DNA from: Bdellovibrionales bacterium
Lineage (GTDB): Bacteria; Bdellovibrionota; Bdellovibrionia; Bdellovibrionales; UBA1609
Length of the DNA stretch: 62,256 nucleotides
Assembly (NCBI GenBank): GCA_015163875.1
Contig: JAAOIH010000006.1
Coordinates: 1 to 62,256, forward strand
Reading direction: 5' to 3'
A program made the position numbers and the translations under genes. The first letter of the stretch is position 1, and each line of letters opens with the position of its first letter. This document shows, piece by piece, positions 33,225 through 42,675 of this stretch. The notes under the pieces are model-generated. The model worked only from the letters and a program-made list of their open reading frames with translations, ran no database searches and was not told the origin of the DNA.

Positions 33225-34652
33225 TTATCCGACACTGTTTTCTAATTTCATTTCAACAAGACTTACAGCTTCTTCAGAAAATTCTAATGGTAAATGTTTA
33301 AAAACATCTTTGCAAAAACCATTTACAATTAAAGAAATACTTTGCTCTGCACTAAGCCCGCGAGACTGCAAATAATAAAGCTGATCTTGACTAATTTTAG
33401 ATGTAGATGCTTCGTGCTCAATAATAGCAGTGTTATTTTTAATATCCATAACTGGGTAAGTGTGAGCCTGACTATTAGATCCAACTAACATCGAATCACA
33501 TTGTGAATAATTTTTAGCACCATCAGCTGATGGCAAAACCTGAACAATTCCTCTATAGGTATTAATAGAATTATCACTAGAAATTCCTTTAGAAATAATA
33601 ACACTTTTAGTATTTTTTCCTATGTGTATCATTTTTGTTCCAGTGTCGGCTTGCATATAATCATGTGTTAATGCCACTGAATAAAAAAAACCTTGAGAGT
33701 TTTCGCCAGTTAAAACACAAGACGGATACTTCCAAGTAATTGCAGAACCAGTTTCTACTTGAGTCCAAGAAATTTGTGAATTTTTTCCACGACACTGACC
33801 TCGCTTTGTAACAAAATTATAAATTCCACCATTGCCATTTTTATCTCCAGGATACCAATTTTGTACTGTGGAATATTTAATTATAGCGTCATCTAGTGCA
33901 ACAAGTTCTACAACCGCTGCATGTAATTGATTTTTGTCATTCATGGGAGCGGTGCAGCCCTCTAAATAATTTACAAAGCTACCTTTGTCTGCAATAAGCA
34001 AAGTTCTTTCAAACTGTCCTGTCTCTTGCATATTAATTCTAAAATAAGTTGATAAATCTAATGGGCACTTTACATTTTTTGGAATATAACAAAACGATCC
34101 ATCTGTAAACACCGCCGCATTTAATGCCGCAAAATAATTATCTGTATAAGGGACAACTGTTCCAAAATATTTTTTTACTAATTGTTCGTGCTTAATAATT
34201 GCCTCAGATATTGAACAAAAAATAACACCAACTTTATCTAAAACTTCGTTATGCGTTGTTGCAATCGAGACACTATCAAAAACTGCATCAACTGCCACTC
34301 CGCTAATTCTTTTTTGTTCGTTAATTGGTATTCCCAATCTTTCAAAAGTTTTAATTAACTCTGGGTCTAGGTCTTCGTAATTTTTTTTCTTTTTTTCAAT
34401 ATTTTTTGGCTCGGCATAATAAATAACATCTTGGTAATCTAGCTTTTCATATTGATTACTACCCCAATGAGGCTCTTTTAAAGTCTTCCAATGATCAAAT
34501 GCTTTTAGTCTGTACTCAAGCATCCATTGCGGTTCTTTTTTTTTGGCAGAAATTTTATAGATAGTTTCTTTGGTCAAACCTTTTGCAAAGCTTTCCATAT
34601 CTATCTTGGTAATAAAGCCGTGCTGATATTGTTTTTCTTTAGTGGTGGACAT
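33225..34652 (-). CDS. sufB: Fe-S cluster assembly scaffold SufB
   Basis: This 475-residue SufB has the expected blocks [51 protein letters not shown] and [29 protein letters not shown]. It is the main scaffold on which the cluster forms. It is first in sufBCDS. ATG 34652 lies within a few bases of the predicted transcription start and has no ribosome binding site, so it may be translated leaderless. No SufR or IscR-like repressor gene is next to it. Confidence 0.96.
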   Translation of the reverse strand: MSTTKEKQYQHGFITKIDMESFAKGLTKETIYKISAKKKEPQWMLEYRLKAFDHWKTLKEPHWGSNQYEKLDYQDVIYYAEPKNIEKKKKNYEDLDPELIKTFERLGIPINEQKRISGVAVDAVFDSVSIATTHNEVLDKVGVIFCSISEAIIKHEQLVKKYFGTVVPYTDNYFAALNAAVFTDGSFCYIPKNVKCPLDLSTYFRINMQETGQFERTLLIADKGSFVNYLEGCTAPMNDKNQLHAAVVELVALDDAIIKYSTVQNWYPGDKNGNGGIYNFVTKRGQCRGKNSQISWTQVETGSAITWKYPSCVLTGENSQGFFYSVALTHDYMQADTGTKMIHIGKNTKSVIISKGISSDNSINTYRGIVQVLPSADGAKNYSQCDSMLVGSNSQAHTYPVMDIKNNTAIIEHEASTSKISQDQLYYLQSRGLSAEQSISLIVNGFCKDVFKHLPLEFSEEAVSLVEMKLENSVG

Positions 34653-34660
34653 TAGAGCTA

Positions 34661-34689
34661 TATTTAAATACTTTATTCTTTTTAGTCAA
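34661..34689 (-). promoter_or_regulatory. promoter of sufBCDS
   Basis: On the reverse strand, TTGACT (34689-34684), 17 bases, then TAAATA (34666-34661). The expected start (about 34654) almost coincides with the sufB ATG at 34652. Confidence 0.65.
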
Positions 34690-34713
34690 TGAACCCACTA
34701 ATGGGAGGGGTCT

Positions 34714-35484
34714 ATGAAAGAGGCTATATTTCGATTAGGGCGAATTAGTATTTTAGTTATTTTTTTTCTGTTTGCATTGTTGGTGTTGTTGGCAAATGTA
34801 AAAGACCCAGCAATTATCAGAACTCACAAATCCCTAAAGCATATGTCAGAAATTGAATTATGGGACAAACTGCCTGTAAAACATGATTTTTATGACAAAA
34901 TAAACAGATCAAAAAAAATTATCGGACTACATTTGTACCCCTCTAAAAATTTTTGGATAGCAAGCTCTAGGATAAAAGATAAAACATATTTTACTAAAAA
35001 AGATTTAAAAACAAATGTTTATATCAGGTGGAGTGGCTTGTTAAAAAAATATCCTTATAAAAAATTTTTTGTGTATATTCATAGCCAAAACCCAGTTGAT
35101 TTATTTAAATTTATTAAAACTTCAGAAAAATTTAAAAACAGATTGTTAATTTATAGTGATTTTTTAAAAACAGCAGCATGGTTTAGAAAAGAGTCAGCGG
35201 CTATGGCAATTGGGGCAAGCCCGACTGTATTATTAAGAATGAATTTTTTTTCTAGGCTATGGGTAGAAAGCTTAGTTCCAGTAAGGGCACATTTTGCATA
35301 TATACAAAATAAAAAAATTAGATTTAATGTATTAAAAGAGCTAAAACGAAGAAGAATCACCATGATTATTAATAAAAATTTAATAAATAATGAAAAAAAG
35401 CAGTCTAAAAATTTTTTTAAATTTGTAGAAAGTACTCTAGAATCTAAAAATTATATGTATCTAATCAAAAATAGAGGTATTTAG
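34714..35484 (+). CDS. membrane-anchored protein of unknown function
   Basis: This 256-residue protein has one N-terminal membrane segment (about 12-28) and a basic, probably periplasmic domain. The pattern KIIGLHLYPSKNFWIASS ... VYIRWSGLLKKYPYKKFFVYIHSQNPVDLFKFIK ... RNRLLIYSD is faintly like a glycerophosphodiester phosphodiesterase barrel, but the catalytic Glu and His pairs are missing, so I do not assign it. A GGGAGGGG site precedes ATG 34714. Confidence 0.65.
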   Translation: MKEAIFRLGRISILVIFFLFALLVLLANVKDPAIIRTHKSLKHMSEIELWDKLPVKHDFYDKINRSKKIIGLHLYPSKNFWIASSRIKDKTYFTKKDLKTNVYIRWSGLLKKYPYKKFFVYIHSQNPVDLFKFIKTSEKFKNRLLIYSDFLKTAAWFRKESAAMAIGASPTVLLRMNFFSRLWVESLVPVRAHFAYIQNKKIRFNVLKELKRRRITMIINKNLINNEKKQSKNFFKFVESTLESKNYMYLIKNRGI

Positions 35485-35741
35485 GGCCATTTCATGTAAA
35501 TTTTACATGATGGGCTGTTATTTGTTATGCAGCGTGTTATATTGAAAATATAGAAAGTGTATTAAGGAGTTGTAGAAGCAGGTATTTATAAAAGCAGCCC
35601 ACAACTACTTAAGAGTTTTTATGAGATTTTTATAAAAGATTACTTATCATATAATTATTTCGCCCAAACTTAAAAGCTCGACTCCTTTACAGTTTCTTAT
35701 CTCATGCTTGTTTGATTTGGCCTCTTTGCTATCTTGTTGGT
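35485..35741. other. 257-base intergenic region before tolQ
   Basis: This contains a nine-pair inverted repeat TCATGTAAA / TTTACATGA around one base (35492-35510), possibly the terminator of the preceding gene. A second imperfect hairpin is formed by 35563-35573 and 35601-35611 (TAAGgAGTTGT / ACAACTaCTTA). The tolQ promoter lies at its end. The space could hold a small RNA, but I see no conserved RNA motif and no ORF. Confidence 0.4.
35708..35735 (+). promoter_or_regulatory. promoter of the tol operon
   Basis: TTGTTT (35708-35713), 16 bases, then TATCTT (35730-35735) with an extended -10 TGC. The expected start is about 35742, the A of the likely tolQ ATG. Confidence 0.45.
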
Positions 35742-36401
35742 ATGTTTAATAATTATTTTTTACAATCTATTTTAGATGCAAGTTTTGTTGTTCAATTTAT
35801 TTTAATTCTTTTAGTTGCGCTGTCTATAACAACATGGGGAATTATTTTATTTAAATTTTTACAGTTTAAAGAAATTAAAATTCAAAATGAATCTTTAGAA
35901 GAAGTTTTTTGGGATAATTTAAAAAATTTAGATCTTATTAAAAAATCTTTTACACTTTCACCAGAAAGTAACTTAGTAAAAATTATTGAATCACTGTACT
36001 TTCCTTATTTTAAAAACAAAAAATCTTTAAAAGAAAGTATCTGGTTAAAAAAATCACAATCATTAACAGAAGATTCTTTATTTTTTTTAGAAAGTAAATT
36101 GTCATTTTTAGCAACCGTTGGAAGCTCGGCACCATTTATTGGATTGTTAGGAACTGTGTGGGGAATTATGATGTCCTTTCATAAAATTGCACTTTCTGGA
36201 TCTGCAAGTTTAAGTGTTGTTGCCCCAGGATTATCAGAAGCACTTGTTGCAACTGCGGTTGGTTTATTTGCAGCAATACCAGCATCTGTAGCTTATAATA
36301 TGTTTATTCGTTTTTTAAGCAGGCAAGAACGCTATTTAGAAAATTTTAACAATGATCTATTAGAAGTTTTAATAAGCGACAACTTAAAAGAAGATAATTA
36401 A
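35742..36401 (+). CDS. tolQ: TolQ (MotA/TolQ/ExbB proton channel)
   Basis: This 219-residue inner-membrane protein starts MFNNYFLQSILDASFVV and has three membrane helices, with the family blocks LATVGSSAPFIGLLGTVWGIM and GLSEALVATAVGLFAAIPASVAYN. With TolR it uses proton flow to energise TolA, which keeps the outer membrane attached during division. An alternative TTG start exists ten codons upstream. There is no ribosome binding site before ATG 35742, which may be at the very 5' end of the mRNA. Confidence 0.93.
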   Translation: MFNNYFLQSILDASFVVQFILILLVALSITTWGIILFKFLQFKEIKIQNESLEEVFWDNLKNLDLIKKSFTLSPESNLVKIIESLYFPYFKNKKSLKESIWLKKSQSLTEDSLFFLESKLSFLATVGSSAPFIGLLGTVWGIMMSFHKIALSGSASLSVVAPGLSEALVATAVGLFAAIPASVAYNMFIRFLSRQERYLENFNNDLLEVLISDNLKEDN

Positions 36402-36413
36402 AAATATATATTT

Positions 36414-36818
36414 ATGTCTACAAAATCAAACAAATCAAGAAGGGCACTTAGTGAAATTAACATAACTCCGTTTGTTGATGTTGTGTTGGTTTTATTGGTA
36501 ATTTTTATGGTTACGGCACCACTAAATCAACAAAGCTTAGATTTAAAATTACCAAAAACAAAAAAAGTTGGGCCAGATATTAGTAAAAAGGCTTTTATTA
36601 TTCGCATTAAAAAAAATAGTAAAATTTATATTTCAGACACAAGCGTTCCGTTATTTAAAGTTGGAAAAAAAATAAAAGCTATTTTTAAATACAAAAAAGA
36701 TAAATCTATTTTTGTTCAAGCAGATTATAGAGTTTTATATGGAGTAGTTGCAAAATTAATGGCAGAGCTTAAAGCCGCTGGGTTTTACAAGGTAGGCCTA
36801 GTAACACAATCACAATAA
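36414..36818 (+). CDS. tolR: TolR/ExbD-family protein
   Basis: This 134-residue protein has one membrane helix containing the proton-relay Asp in INITPFVDVVLVLLVIFMV and a periplasmic domain ending GVVAKLMAELKAAGFYKVGLVTQ. It works with TolQ 12 bases upstream. The gene order identifies it as TolR rather than ExbD. Confidence 0.92.
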   Translation: MSTKSNKSRRALSEINITPFVDVVLVLLVIFMVTAPLNQQSLDLKLPKTKKVGPDISKKAFIIRIKKNSKIYISDTSVPLFKVGKKIKAIFKYKKDKSIFVQADYRVLYGVVAKLMAELKAAGFYKVGLVTQSQ

Positions 36819-36823
36819 AATTA

Positions 36824-37477
36824 ATGAAATTTTTTACCTGTATTGGAATTACTTTTTTATCTCATTTATTTGTAGTTTTTATTCTTGGATTTTCTTTTAA
36901 AAAAGGACTTTCGCAAGACATAATTCTTAAAGCAAGCGTTCAAGTTAACTTAGTTGCGCTTCCAGAAAAAAAACTTTCATCTTCTATTAGGACAAAGCCT
37001 AATAAGATAGTTTTGTTGTCAAAAAAAAAGGCAAAAAAACAAAACCCTAAAAATAAACAAAAAGATATTTTAAAAAAAATTAAAGAACGACTAAGAAAAC
37101 AAAAACAAAAAAATGTATTAAAAAAAATTAAAGACAAAGGCGTAAAAGATAAAAATAATTCTGTAAAGGCTGGAAATAAACTTTCTTCTGAGTTGCAAAA
37201 TCAAATTCAAAATTATTTAGAAGAATTAAAACTTCATGTACATTCTTTTTGGAGTATTCCGCAGTGGATTGATCAAAGCAGTCTAAAGGTAGAGATAATA
37301 GTGTATTTAAATAAAAATGGAGATTTATTAAGATCTAAATATTTTAGCAAATCTGCAAATGAAGATTTTAACTTGCAGGCATTTAATGCACTAAACTTAG
37401 CAAGCCCTTACCCCCCTCCACCAAAAGAACTTGTAGATTTGCTAAAGAGCTCTGGCATAATTTTTAGCTTTCCGTAA
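36824..37477 (+). CDS. tolA: TolA/TonB-like energy-transducing protein
   Basis: This 217-residue protein has an N-terminal membrane helix (about 5-25), a Lys/Gln-rich charged stalk (about 60-118, KKKAKKQNPKNKQKD) and a C-terminal TonB/TolA-like domain (about 120-217, SFWSIPQWIDQSSLKVEIIVYLNKNGDLLRS). It spans the periplasm and transmits TolQR force to TolB and Pal. The position after tolR and before tolB supports TolA; the stalk is much shorter than in E. coli. Confidence 0.85.
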   Translation: MKFFTCIGITFLSHLFVVFILGFSFKKGLSQDIILKASVQVNLVALPEKKLSSSIRTKPNKIVLLSKKKAKKQNPKNKQKDILKKIKERLRKQKQKNVLKKIKDKGVKDKNNSVKAGNKLSSELQNQIQNYLEELKLHVHSFWSIPQWIDQSSLKVEIIVYLNKNGDLLRSKYFSKSANEDFNLQAFNALNLASPYPPPPKELVDLLKSSGIIFSFP

Positions 37478-37526
37478 TTAAAAATATTGCTTGTTTTAGC
37501 TCTATTGCGATAGTACTTTTATCTTT

Positions 37527-38915
37527 ATGACTTATCATATTTTTATTTATTTTTTGTTAGCATTTTCTTTTTTAAAAACCAGCCTTAGTGCCAAACCACA
37601 AATTTTTGTTCATGTTGGATCTGCTAAAATAAAAATTAGCACACTTGCTGTTCCGCAGTTTCGTTTTATAGGGCCAAACAATCGCCTAAAAAAAAGAGCC
37701 TTGGTATTAAAAAATAAATTACACAATGCCATTAAGCATAATTTAAAGTATGCAAGTTTTTTTCAAATTTTAAATTCCACAGCTTTTTTAGAAAACTCTA
37801 GCTTATTAGATTCTAAACCTTATCCATATTCTAAATCTGGATTTAAATTAAAAAACTGGAGCAAAATTGGCGTAAACTTTTTAATAAGGGGAGATGTATT
37901 TTTTAAAAAAAATAAATTTATTTTTCAAGTTTTTGTTTATAACATAAATAAAGCAAAACAACTTTTTGCAAAAGAATACAGCATTACTTACGCAAGAGAG
38001 ATAGAATTACTTTCAGACACTTTTTCTAATGATTTAGTTTACAACATTACAGGAAAAAAGGGCCACTACCTTAGTAAAATTGTAGCCTCTTACAGGTCTA
38101 CCTCCAGATATAAAGAAGTTTATACTATGGATTGGGACGGCAAAAATAAAAAAAGAATTACATTTCATCGCAATTTGGCAATTTCGCCATCATGGTCTTG
38201 GAATTCTAAAAAATTATTGTACACATCTTTTCCGTTTCATGTAAAAGCCAGACAAAGAAATCCAGATTTATTTATTTATGATTTAAAAACAAAAAAGCGT
38301 AAAATTTTATCTTACTTTAAGGGAGTAAATTCTGGAGGGGTGTTTACTCCAAATGATAAAAAAGTTATTTTAAGTAGAACTAATTCAAAAGGCGGAAGTT
38401 ATCTTGTAGAAATTTTTGCAAAAAATGGAAAGCTAAGTCGCTACTTATTAGGAAAAAATTCAAGAGCGCTTAATGTAGAACCGGCTGTAAGCCCTGACGG
38501 AAAATGGATGGCCTATTCATCTAATAAAGTTGGAAGAGAGATGCTTTATATTATGAATTTAAATAATAAAAAATCAAAACGATTAACTTTTGCGGGTCGA
38601 TATAACTCTTCGCCAAGCTGGTCACCAGATAGTAAAACTTTAGTTTTTGCAGGATACTCTAAAGGTCATTACGATATTTTTAGTATTTCTATAAATGGTA
38701 AAAAATTAAAACGATTAACTTCAATTAGGGCAAAGGGAAGAAGATGGGCAAACAACGAAGACCCGTCTTTTTCACCAGATGGACAAATGATAGTTTTTTC
38801 TAGTGATAAAACCGGCTTTAAACATTTATATATTATGAGGGCAAGCGACGGCGGCGGCCTGCAAGCTATTACATCTGGCCCAGGCTCTTACGAAAGACCA
38901 AAGTGGTCTCGGTAA
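37527..38915 (+). CDS. tolB: TolB periplasmic beta-propeller protein
   Basis: This 462-residue exported protein has an N-terminal TolB domain (about 25-165) and a six-bladed propeller of repeated WD40-like blocks (ISPSWSWNSKKLLYTSF; EPAVSPDGKWMAYSSNK; SSPSWSPDSKTLVFAG; EDPSFSPDGQMIVFSS). It binds Pal and is pulled by TolA. Pal and CpoB, which usually follow, are not here; a cyclophilin gene follows instead. There is no clear ribosome binding site before ATG 37527. Confidence 0.95.
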   Translation: MTYHIFIYFLLAFSFLKTSLSAKPQIFVHVGSAKIKISTLAVPQFRFIGPNNRLKKRALVLKNKLHNAIKHNLKYASFFQILNSTAFLENSSLLDSKPYPYSKSGFKLKNWSKIGVNFLIRGDVFFKKNKFIFQVFVYNINKAKQLFAKEYSITYAREIELLSDTFSNDLVYNITGKKGHYLSKIVASYRSTSRYKEVYTMDWDGKNKKRITFHRNLAISPSWSWNSKKLLYTSFPFHVKARQRNPDLFIYDLKTKKRKILSYFKGVNSGGVFTPNDKKVILSRTNSKGGSYLVEIFAKNGKLSRYLLGKNSRALNVEPAVSPDGKWMAYSSNKVGREMLYIMNLNNKKSKRLTFAGRYNSSPSWSPDSKTLVFAGYSKGHYDIFSISINGKKLKRLTSIRAKGRRWANNEDPSFSPDGQMIVFSSDKTGFKHLYIMRASDGGGLQAITSGPGSYERPKWSR

Positions 38916-39033
38916 ATAAAAATAATTATTAATTAGTAGACTTTTTTATTAAAATTGTACAAAACAGTATTGAACACAATATTAAAAATAGCATTTAACA
39001 AAAAGGCAATATATTAATTGTAAGGAGTAACAA

Positions 39034-39693
39034 ATGAATGGTAAAAAATTTTTAAAATTATTAATTATTCCTTTAGTAATTTTAGTAGCCGCTATGTGGT
39101 ATGCAACAACTAAGCAAAATCAAAAAAGAGACGATAAAACAAAATCTACTACACAAACAACAGGGGAAAATATGTACGCAGTAATTAATGTAACAAAATC
39201 TGGATCAGACATTGGCAGTATTAAAATTAAATTATTTGACAAGCGCGCACCAAAAACTGTGGCAAACTTTACAGAACTTTCAGAGGGAAAAAAAGAATTT
39301 ACAGACGCAAAAACACAAGAAAAAAAAACTGCAGCTTATTATGATGGAATTATTTTTCATAGAGTTATTAATAACTTTATGATTCAAACAGGCGATCCAA
39401 CAGGGACAGGAATGGGCGGACCGGGATATCAATTTGAAGATGAATTTCACCCAGAATTGCGACACAACAAAGCCGGAATATTATCAATGGCTAATTCTGG
39501 GCCAGGAACAAATGGCAGTCAATTTTTTATTACATTGGTTCCAACTCCTCATTTAGACGACAGACATTCTGTGTTTGGCGAAGTAGTTGAGGGGCTAGAT
39601 GTTGTTAAAGCAATTGGACTTACAGAGGTTGGGGCTCAAGACAAACCCGTTGATAAAATAGAAATGAAAAGTGTAAAAATTATTAGAGAGTAA
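39034..39693 (+). CDS. membrane-anchored cyclophilin-type peptidyl-prolyl isomerase
   Basis: This 219-residue protein has an N-terminal membrane anchor (about 8-25), a linker rich in Lys and Thr, and a cyclophilin domain from about 48. Active-site blocks are [32 protein letters not shown] and [10 protein letters not shown]. It probably helps fold periplasmic or outer-membrane proteins. A strong AAGGAG site precedes ATG 39034. It lies ten bases before the epimerase gene. Confidence 0.93.
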   Translation: MNGKKFLKLLIIPLVILVAAMWYATTKQNQKRDDKTKSTTQTTGENMYAVINVTKSGSDIGSIKIKLFDKRAPKTVANFTELSEGKKEFTDAKTQEKKTAAYYDGIIFHRVINNFMIQTGDPTGTGMGGPGYQFEDEFHPELRHNKAGILSMANSGPGTNGSQFFITLVPTPHLDDRHSVFGEVVEGLDVVKAIGLTEVGAQDKPVDKIEMKSVKIIRE

Positions 39694-39702
39694 TAATTTT
39701 AC

Positions 39703-40692
39703 ATGAAAAAAGTTTTAGTTACAGGCGCAACTGGTTTTATCGGAACACATTTAGTTAGCGCACTTGTAAAAAATAATTATTTAGTTTGTATTTTGCACAG
39801 AGCCTCTAGTAACTTAGAGGCTTTTTTAGATTTTGGCCCCGCAGTAACTTATGTTAGTGGAGACATTACAAATCAAGAAAGTATTAATTCAGCGGTTAAA
39901 GATAAAGATTATGTATTTCATCTTGCCGGTTTGATTTCTTCTAGTCGCAAAGATAAAAATTTAATGAAAAAAATTAATGTAGATGGAACAAAATATATTA
40001 TTGATGCCTGTTTAAAACATTCTGTAAAAAAATTAATTTATGTTAGCTCTGTTGTTGCAGTTGGTGCTAGCAGTAATAAAGAAATTTTAAATGAAGAAAG
40101 CGTTTATGATGATAAACTAAACAGCCTTTCTTATTTTGATACCAAAAAACAAGCAGAAGAACTTGTTTTATTTGCCGTACATAATCAAAATTTACCAGCA
40201 GTAATTTTAAACCCATCTACAGTTTATGGCGAGGGGGATATAAAAAAAGAAAGTCGCAAGCTTCAAAAATTAGCAGCAATGGGCAGGCTTCCATTTTATA
40301 CACAGGGCGGAGTTAGTGTTGTTGATATAAAAGATGTTGTTAATGCAATTATTAATTCTATAACTTTAGGAAAAATTGGGTCTCGATATATTTTGTCTGG
40401 AGAAAACATAGAAATTAAAAACTTATTAGAATGCATTTCTGATATTTCTGGTACAAGAGCTCCATTTTTAAAAGTTCCACAATTTTTATTTTATATTTTA
40501 GGTTTTATCGGAGACATATTATCATATTTAAAAATTTCTTTCCCTTTTACTTTAGAAAAAGTAAAAGTCGCAAGCCTTTACCATTGGTTTGATTCGCATA
40601 AGGCAAAAAAAGAATTAGGATTTACAACAGGTACAGCTAAAGACGCTATTAAAAAAAGTATTTTGTGGTCAAAAAAAAATAATTTTATTTAA
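39703..40692 (+). CDS. NAD-dependent epimerase/dehydratase (extended SDR)
   Basis: This 329-residue protein has the Rossmann motif VTGATGFIGTHL (5-16) and the catalytic SYFDTKKQAEE (YxxxK), plus NPSTVYGEGD. Extended SDRs act on nucleotide sugars, dihydroflavonols or isoprenoid and steroid-like substrates. The layout with GDV/VVDIKDVVNAI and a hydrophobic C-terminal half resembles HpnA-type proteins, but this is not decisive. Confidence 0.88.
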   Translation: MKKVLVTGATGFIGTHLVSALVKNNYLVCILHRASSNLEAFLDFGPAVTYVSGDITNQESINSAVKDKDYVFHLAGLISSSRKDKNLMKKINVDGTKYIIDACLKHSVKKLIYVSSVVAVGASSNKEILNEESVYDDKLNSLSYFDTKKQAEELVLFAVHNQNLPAVILNPSTVYGEGDIKKESRKLQKLAAMGRLPFYTQGGVSVVDIKDVVNAIINSITLGKIGSRYILSGENIEIKNLLECISDISGTRAPFLKVPQFLFYILGFIGDILSYLKISFPFTLEKVKVASLYHWFDSHKAKKELGFTTGTAKDAIKKSILWSKKNNFI

Positions 40693-40713
40693 TAAAACTT
40701 TAGTACAAATTTT

Positions 40714-41223
40714 TTATTGTGAAAAATTATAAAGCTCTTTGTAGTTGCGACCTTTTTCGTTAACATCTAACCCGTAACCTACAATAAATCTGTCATCAAC
40801 TGTGTAGCCCGTGTAATCAGAGCTAATTGCAAGCTCTCGCCTAGTTGGCTTATCAAACAGCGTAACTAACTTCATATCTTTTGGATAACTTAAGCTTAAG
40901 TGATTTTGTAAAAAATAAATACTTCGGCCAACATCAAGAACTGTTGTAACAATTAAAACATTTTTATTTCTAATATTAATTAAAACATCTTTTAAAATTT
41001 TTATGCTTTCTCCAGATGGAGAATCAAGATATACAAAGTCTAGCTCTTGCTTTAAAGAAATTTCTCTCATTAAATCAACACAAAACATAAAATGACTTTG
41101 TAGGGGACAAATAATAGAAAGTTTTTCTCCATCAAAATCTTTTTCAATTTCTGATGCTAGTCTTTTAATTGTATCTTTAATGCTTTCTTCTGAGATACTT
41201 GGCACAAGCTCTGACTTTAACAT
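40714..41223 (-). CDS. hypoxanthine phosphoribosyltransferase-like protein with altered PRPP motif
   Basis: This 169-residue HPRT-family protein has SISEESIKDTIKRLASEIEKDF and a C-terminus DRFIVGYGLDVNEKGRNYKELY that matches the purine-binding end of Hpt enzymes. The PRPP loop, usually VLIVEDIIDTG, reads VLIVTTVLDVG: the acidic pair that contacts ribose and magnesium is Thr-Thr. The enzyme may be weak, altered in substrate or regulatory. It is last in a reverse-strand operon, one base after the TPR gene. Confidence 0.82.
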   Translation of the reverse strand: MLKSELVPSISEESIKDTIKRLASEIEKDFDGEKLSIICPLQSHFMFCVDLMREISLKQELDFVYLDSPSGESIKILKDVLINIRNKNVLIVTTVLDVGRSIYFLQNHLSLSYPKDMKLVTLFDKPTRRELAISSDYTGYTVDDRFIVGYGLDVNEKGRNYKELYNFSQ

Positions 41224-41224
41224 A

Positions 41225-41866
41225 TTATATTGCCCTTAATGTTTGAGTTAAATAATTTAACATTCTAACTTCTTTTTTGTATGGAAATTGTTTTGCTAAG
41301 TTTTGCCAAATAATAACAGCATGCAAAGTTTGTTTATTTCTGTAATATGCATGAGCCAATCTAAATTGAATAATATAAGAACCAGGGTCTTGATTATTAA
41401 GATATTTAAAAATAGAAATAGCTTTATTATATTGTCCCAATTGAATTAAATTTTTCCCCAAAGATATAAAAATATTTTTATCCTTTGGGCTAAGGGCAAG
41501 TGCTGTTAATTGATATTTAATTGCAACTTGTGGCTGTTTGTATTTAGAATATATTTCTGCAAGCTCTTGATATTTTTGTATTACTTCATTTTTTAAAGGC
41601 GTAACACTTAGCTGTTTGTTTTTTTTAGCCTGAGTTGCCTTTTTAAAATATATCTGCGCTTTTTGATATCTTCCTAAATCATTATACAAAACGCTAATAG
41701 CAAAAGCAGCCTCTGCACATGTTGGCTGATCTTTTAAAATATTTTTATATAGCTCTATACTTTCTTTAAATTTTCCATTTTGATGTAAAATTTGCGCCCG
41801 CTCTAAAGCCGCAGGCACAGATGGCTTTTTTTTTAAAATATTATTTGTTAATTTTGTTTGTAGCAT
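41225..41866 (-). CDS. tetratricopeptide-repeat protein
   Basis: This 213-residue protein is made mostly of TPR units: AQILHQNGKFKESIELYKNILKDQPTC, AEAAFAISVLYNDLGRYQKAQIYFKKA, AIKYQLTALALSPKDKNIFISLGKNLIQLGQYNKAISIFKYL and one more. It has no signal peptide and is probably a cytoplasmic interaction scaffold. It follows the BamD-like gene by seven bases. Confidence 0.85.
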   Translation of the reverse strand: MLQTKLTNNILKKKPSVPAALERAQILHQNGKFKESIELYKNILKDQPTCAEAAFAISVLYNDLGRYQKAQIYFKKATQAKKNKQLSVTPLKNEVIQKYQELAEIYSKYKQPQVAIKYQLTALALSPKDKNIFISLGKNLIQLGQYNKAISIFKYLNNQDPGSYIIQFRLAHAYYRNKQTLHAVIIWQNLAKQFPYKKEVRMLNYLTQTLRAI

Positions 41867-41873
41867 AATTATT

Positions 41874-42581
41874 TTATAAACTTAGTAATGGCTTTATTCT
41901 AACAACCTCTGAACTTTTTGGAAAGAGCCTAACAAGCTTTTTATAGTAGTAAGTCCAGCCAGGATATCCAGCTTTATAAGTGCTTACAGTAGTTTTAAAT
42001 AAAATAGGAGCAGTTATATTTTTTTTACTTATTTTTTGAAATCTTTTAGACGAAGCTTTAAATTTTTTTTGTGTAAAATAAAAATTAGCTATATAAAGTT
42101 CTTTTTTAAGCAAAAGAACTTTTATTTTTTCTATATATTTTTTAGAAACTTTTGCAAAAGTACTTTTTGGATAAGAAATAATAAATCTTTGAAATTGTAA
42201 AATAGCATTTGGAGCAACGCTTAAGTCTCTTTGGTATTTACTTGGTAACTGTTTGTATATACTTAATGCTTTTTTGTATTGAAATTTTTCTGACAATTTA
42301 CTTTTAGAAAAAATTTGTAAGCCCTGAGTATATTCTGCCTCTGCTTGTAAAAATTCTTCTTTTTTAAAACTAATTTCTGCAATTTCTAATTGAGCAGATG
42401 CCCTTATATTGTAACTGGCATTTGAGTTTATGATATTTTCAAGCTCTTTTGATGCCTCTATGTATTGACCACTTTTGCTTAAATATTTTGCCTTTTTTAA
42501 AAGGCCCTTGCTTGTGCTGACATCAAAACTATGCGAGCAGGCACTTAAAATAGTACTAAGAATAAGTAATTTAAAAAGCAT
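41874..42581 (-). CDS. bamD: BamD-like outer-membrane assembly lipoprotein
   Basis: This 235-residue protein starts at ATG 42581, giving a signal with lipobox LSACS (a longer frame opens at TTG 42659). Its TPR-like repeats (KAKYLSKSGQYIEASKELENII; EFLQAEAEYTQGLQIF; AILQFQRFIISYPKS) match the YfiO/BamD pattern, including the FQRFIISYPKSTFA block. BamD is part of the BAM complex that inserts outer-membrane beta-barrels. Other TPR lipoproteins are possible. Confidence 0.75.
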   Translation of the reverse strand: MLFKLLILSTILSACSHSFDVSTSKGLLKKAKYLSKSGQYIEASKELENIINSNASYNIRASAQLEIAEISFKKEEFLQAEAEYTQGLQIFSKSKLSEKFQYKKALSIYKQLPSKYQRDLSVAPNAILQFQRFIISYPKSTFAKVSKKYIEKIKVLLLKKELYIANFYFTQKKFKASSKRFQKISKKNITAPILFKTTVSTYKAGYPGWTYYYKKLVRLFPKSSEVVRIKPLLSL

Positions 42582-42675
42582 GATAATATAATTATCTTCT
42601 AGGTGATGTAAGTCAATAATTAGTGCTTTGATAATTGCGTTAATTGGCGACAGTGCCAATAGAGTAAAAATTATT

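Noticed and set aside
34714-35484. Glycerophosphodiester phosphodiesterase assignment
   Set aside because: There is a faint barrel-like pattern but the catalytic residues are missing; left as unknown.
35563-35611. Small RNA between 35.5 and 35.7 kb
   Set aside because: Only an imperfect stem; no conserved RNA motif, promoter or terminator is convincing.
42643-42660. ATTGGC/GCCAAT hairpin as a terminator before bamD
   Set aside because: The six-pair stem has no T run on the reverse strand, and the operon seems to continue.
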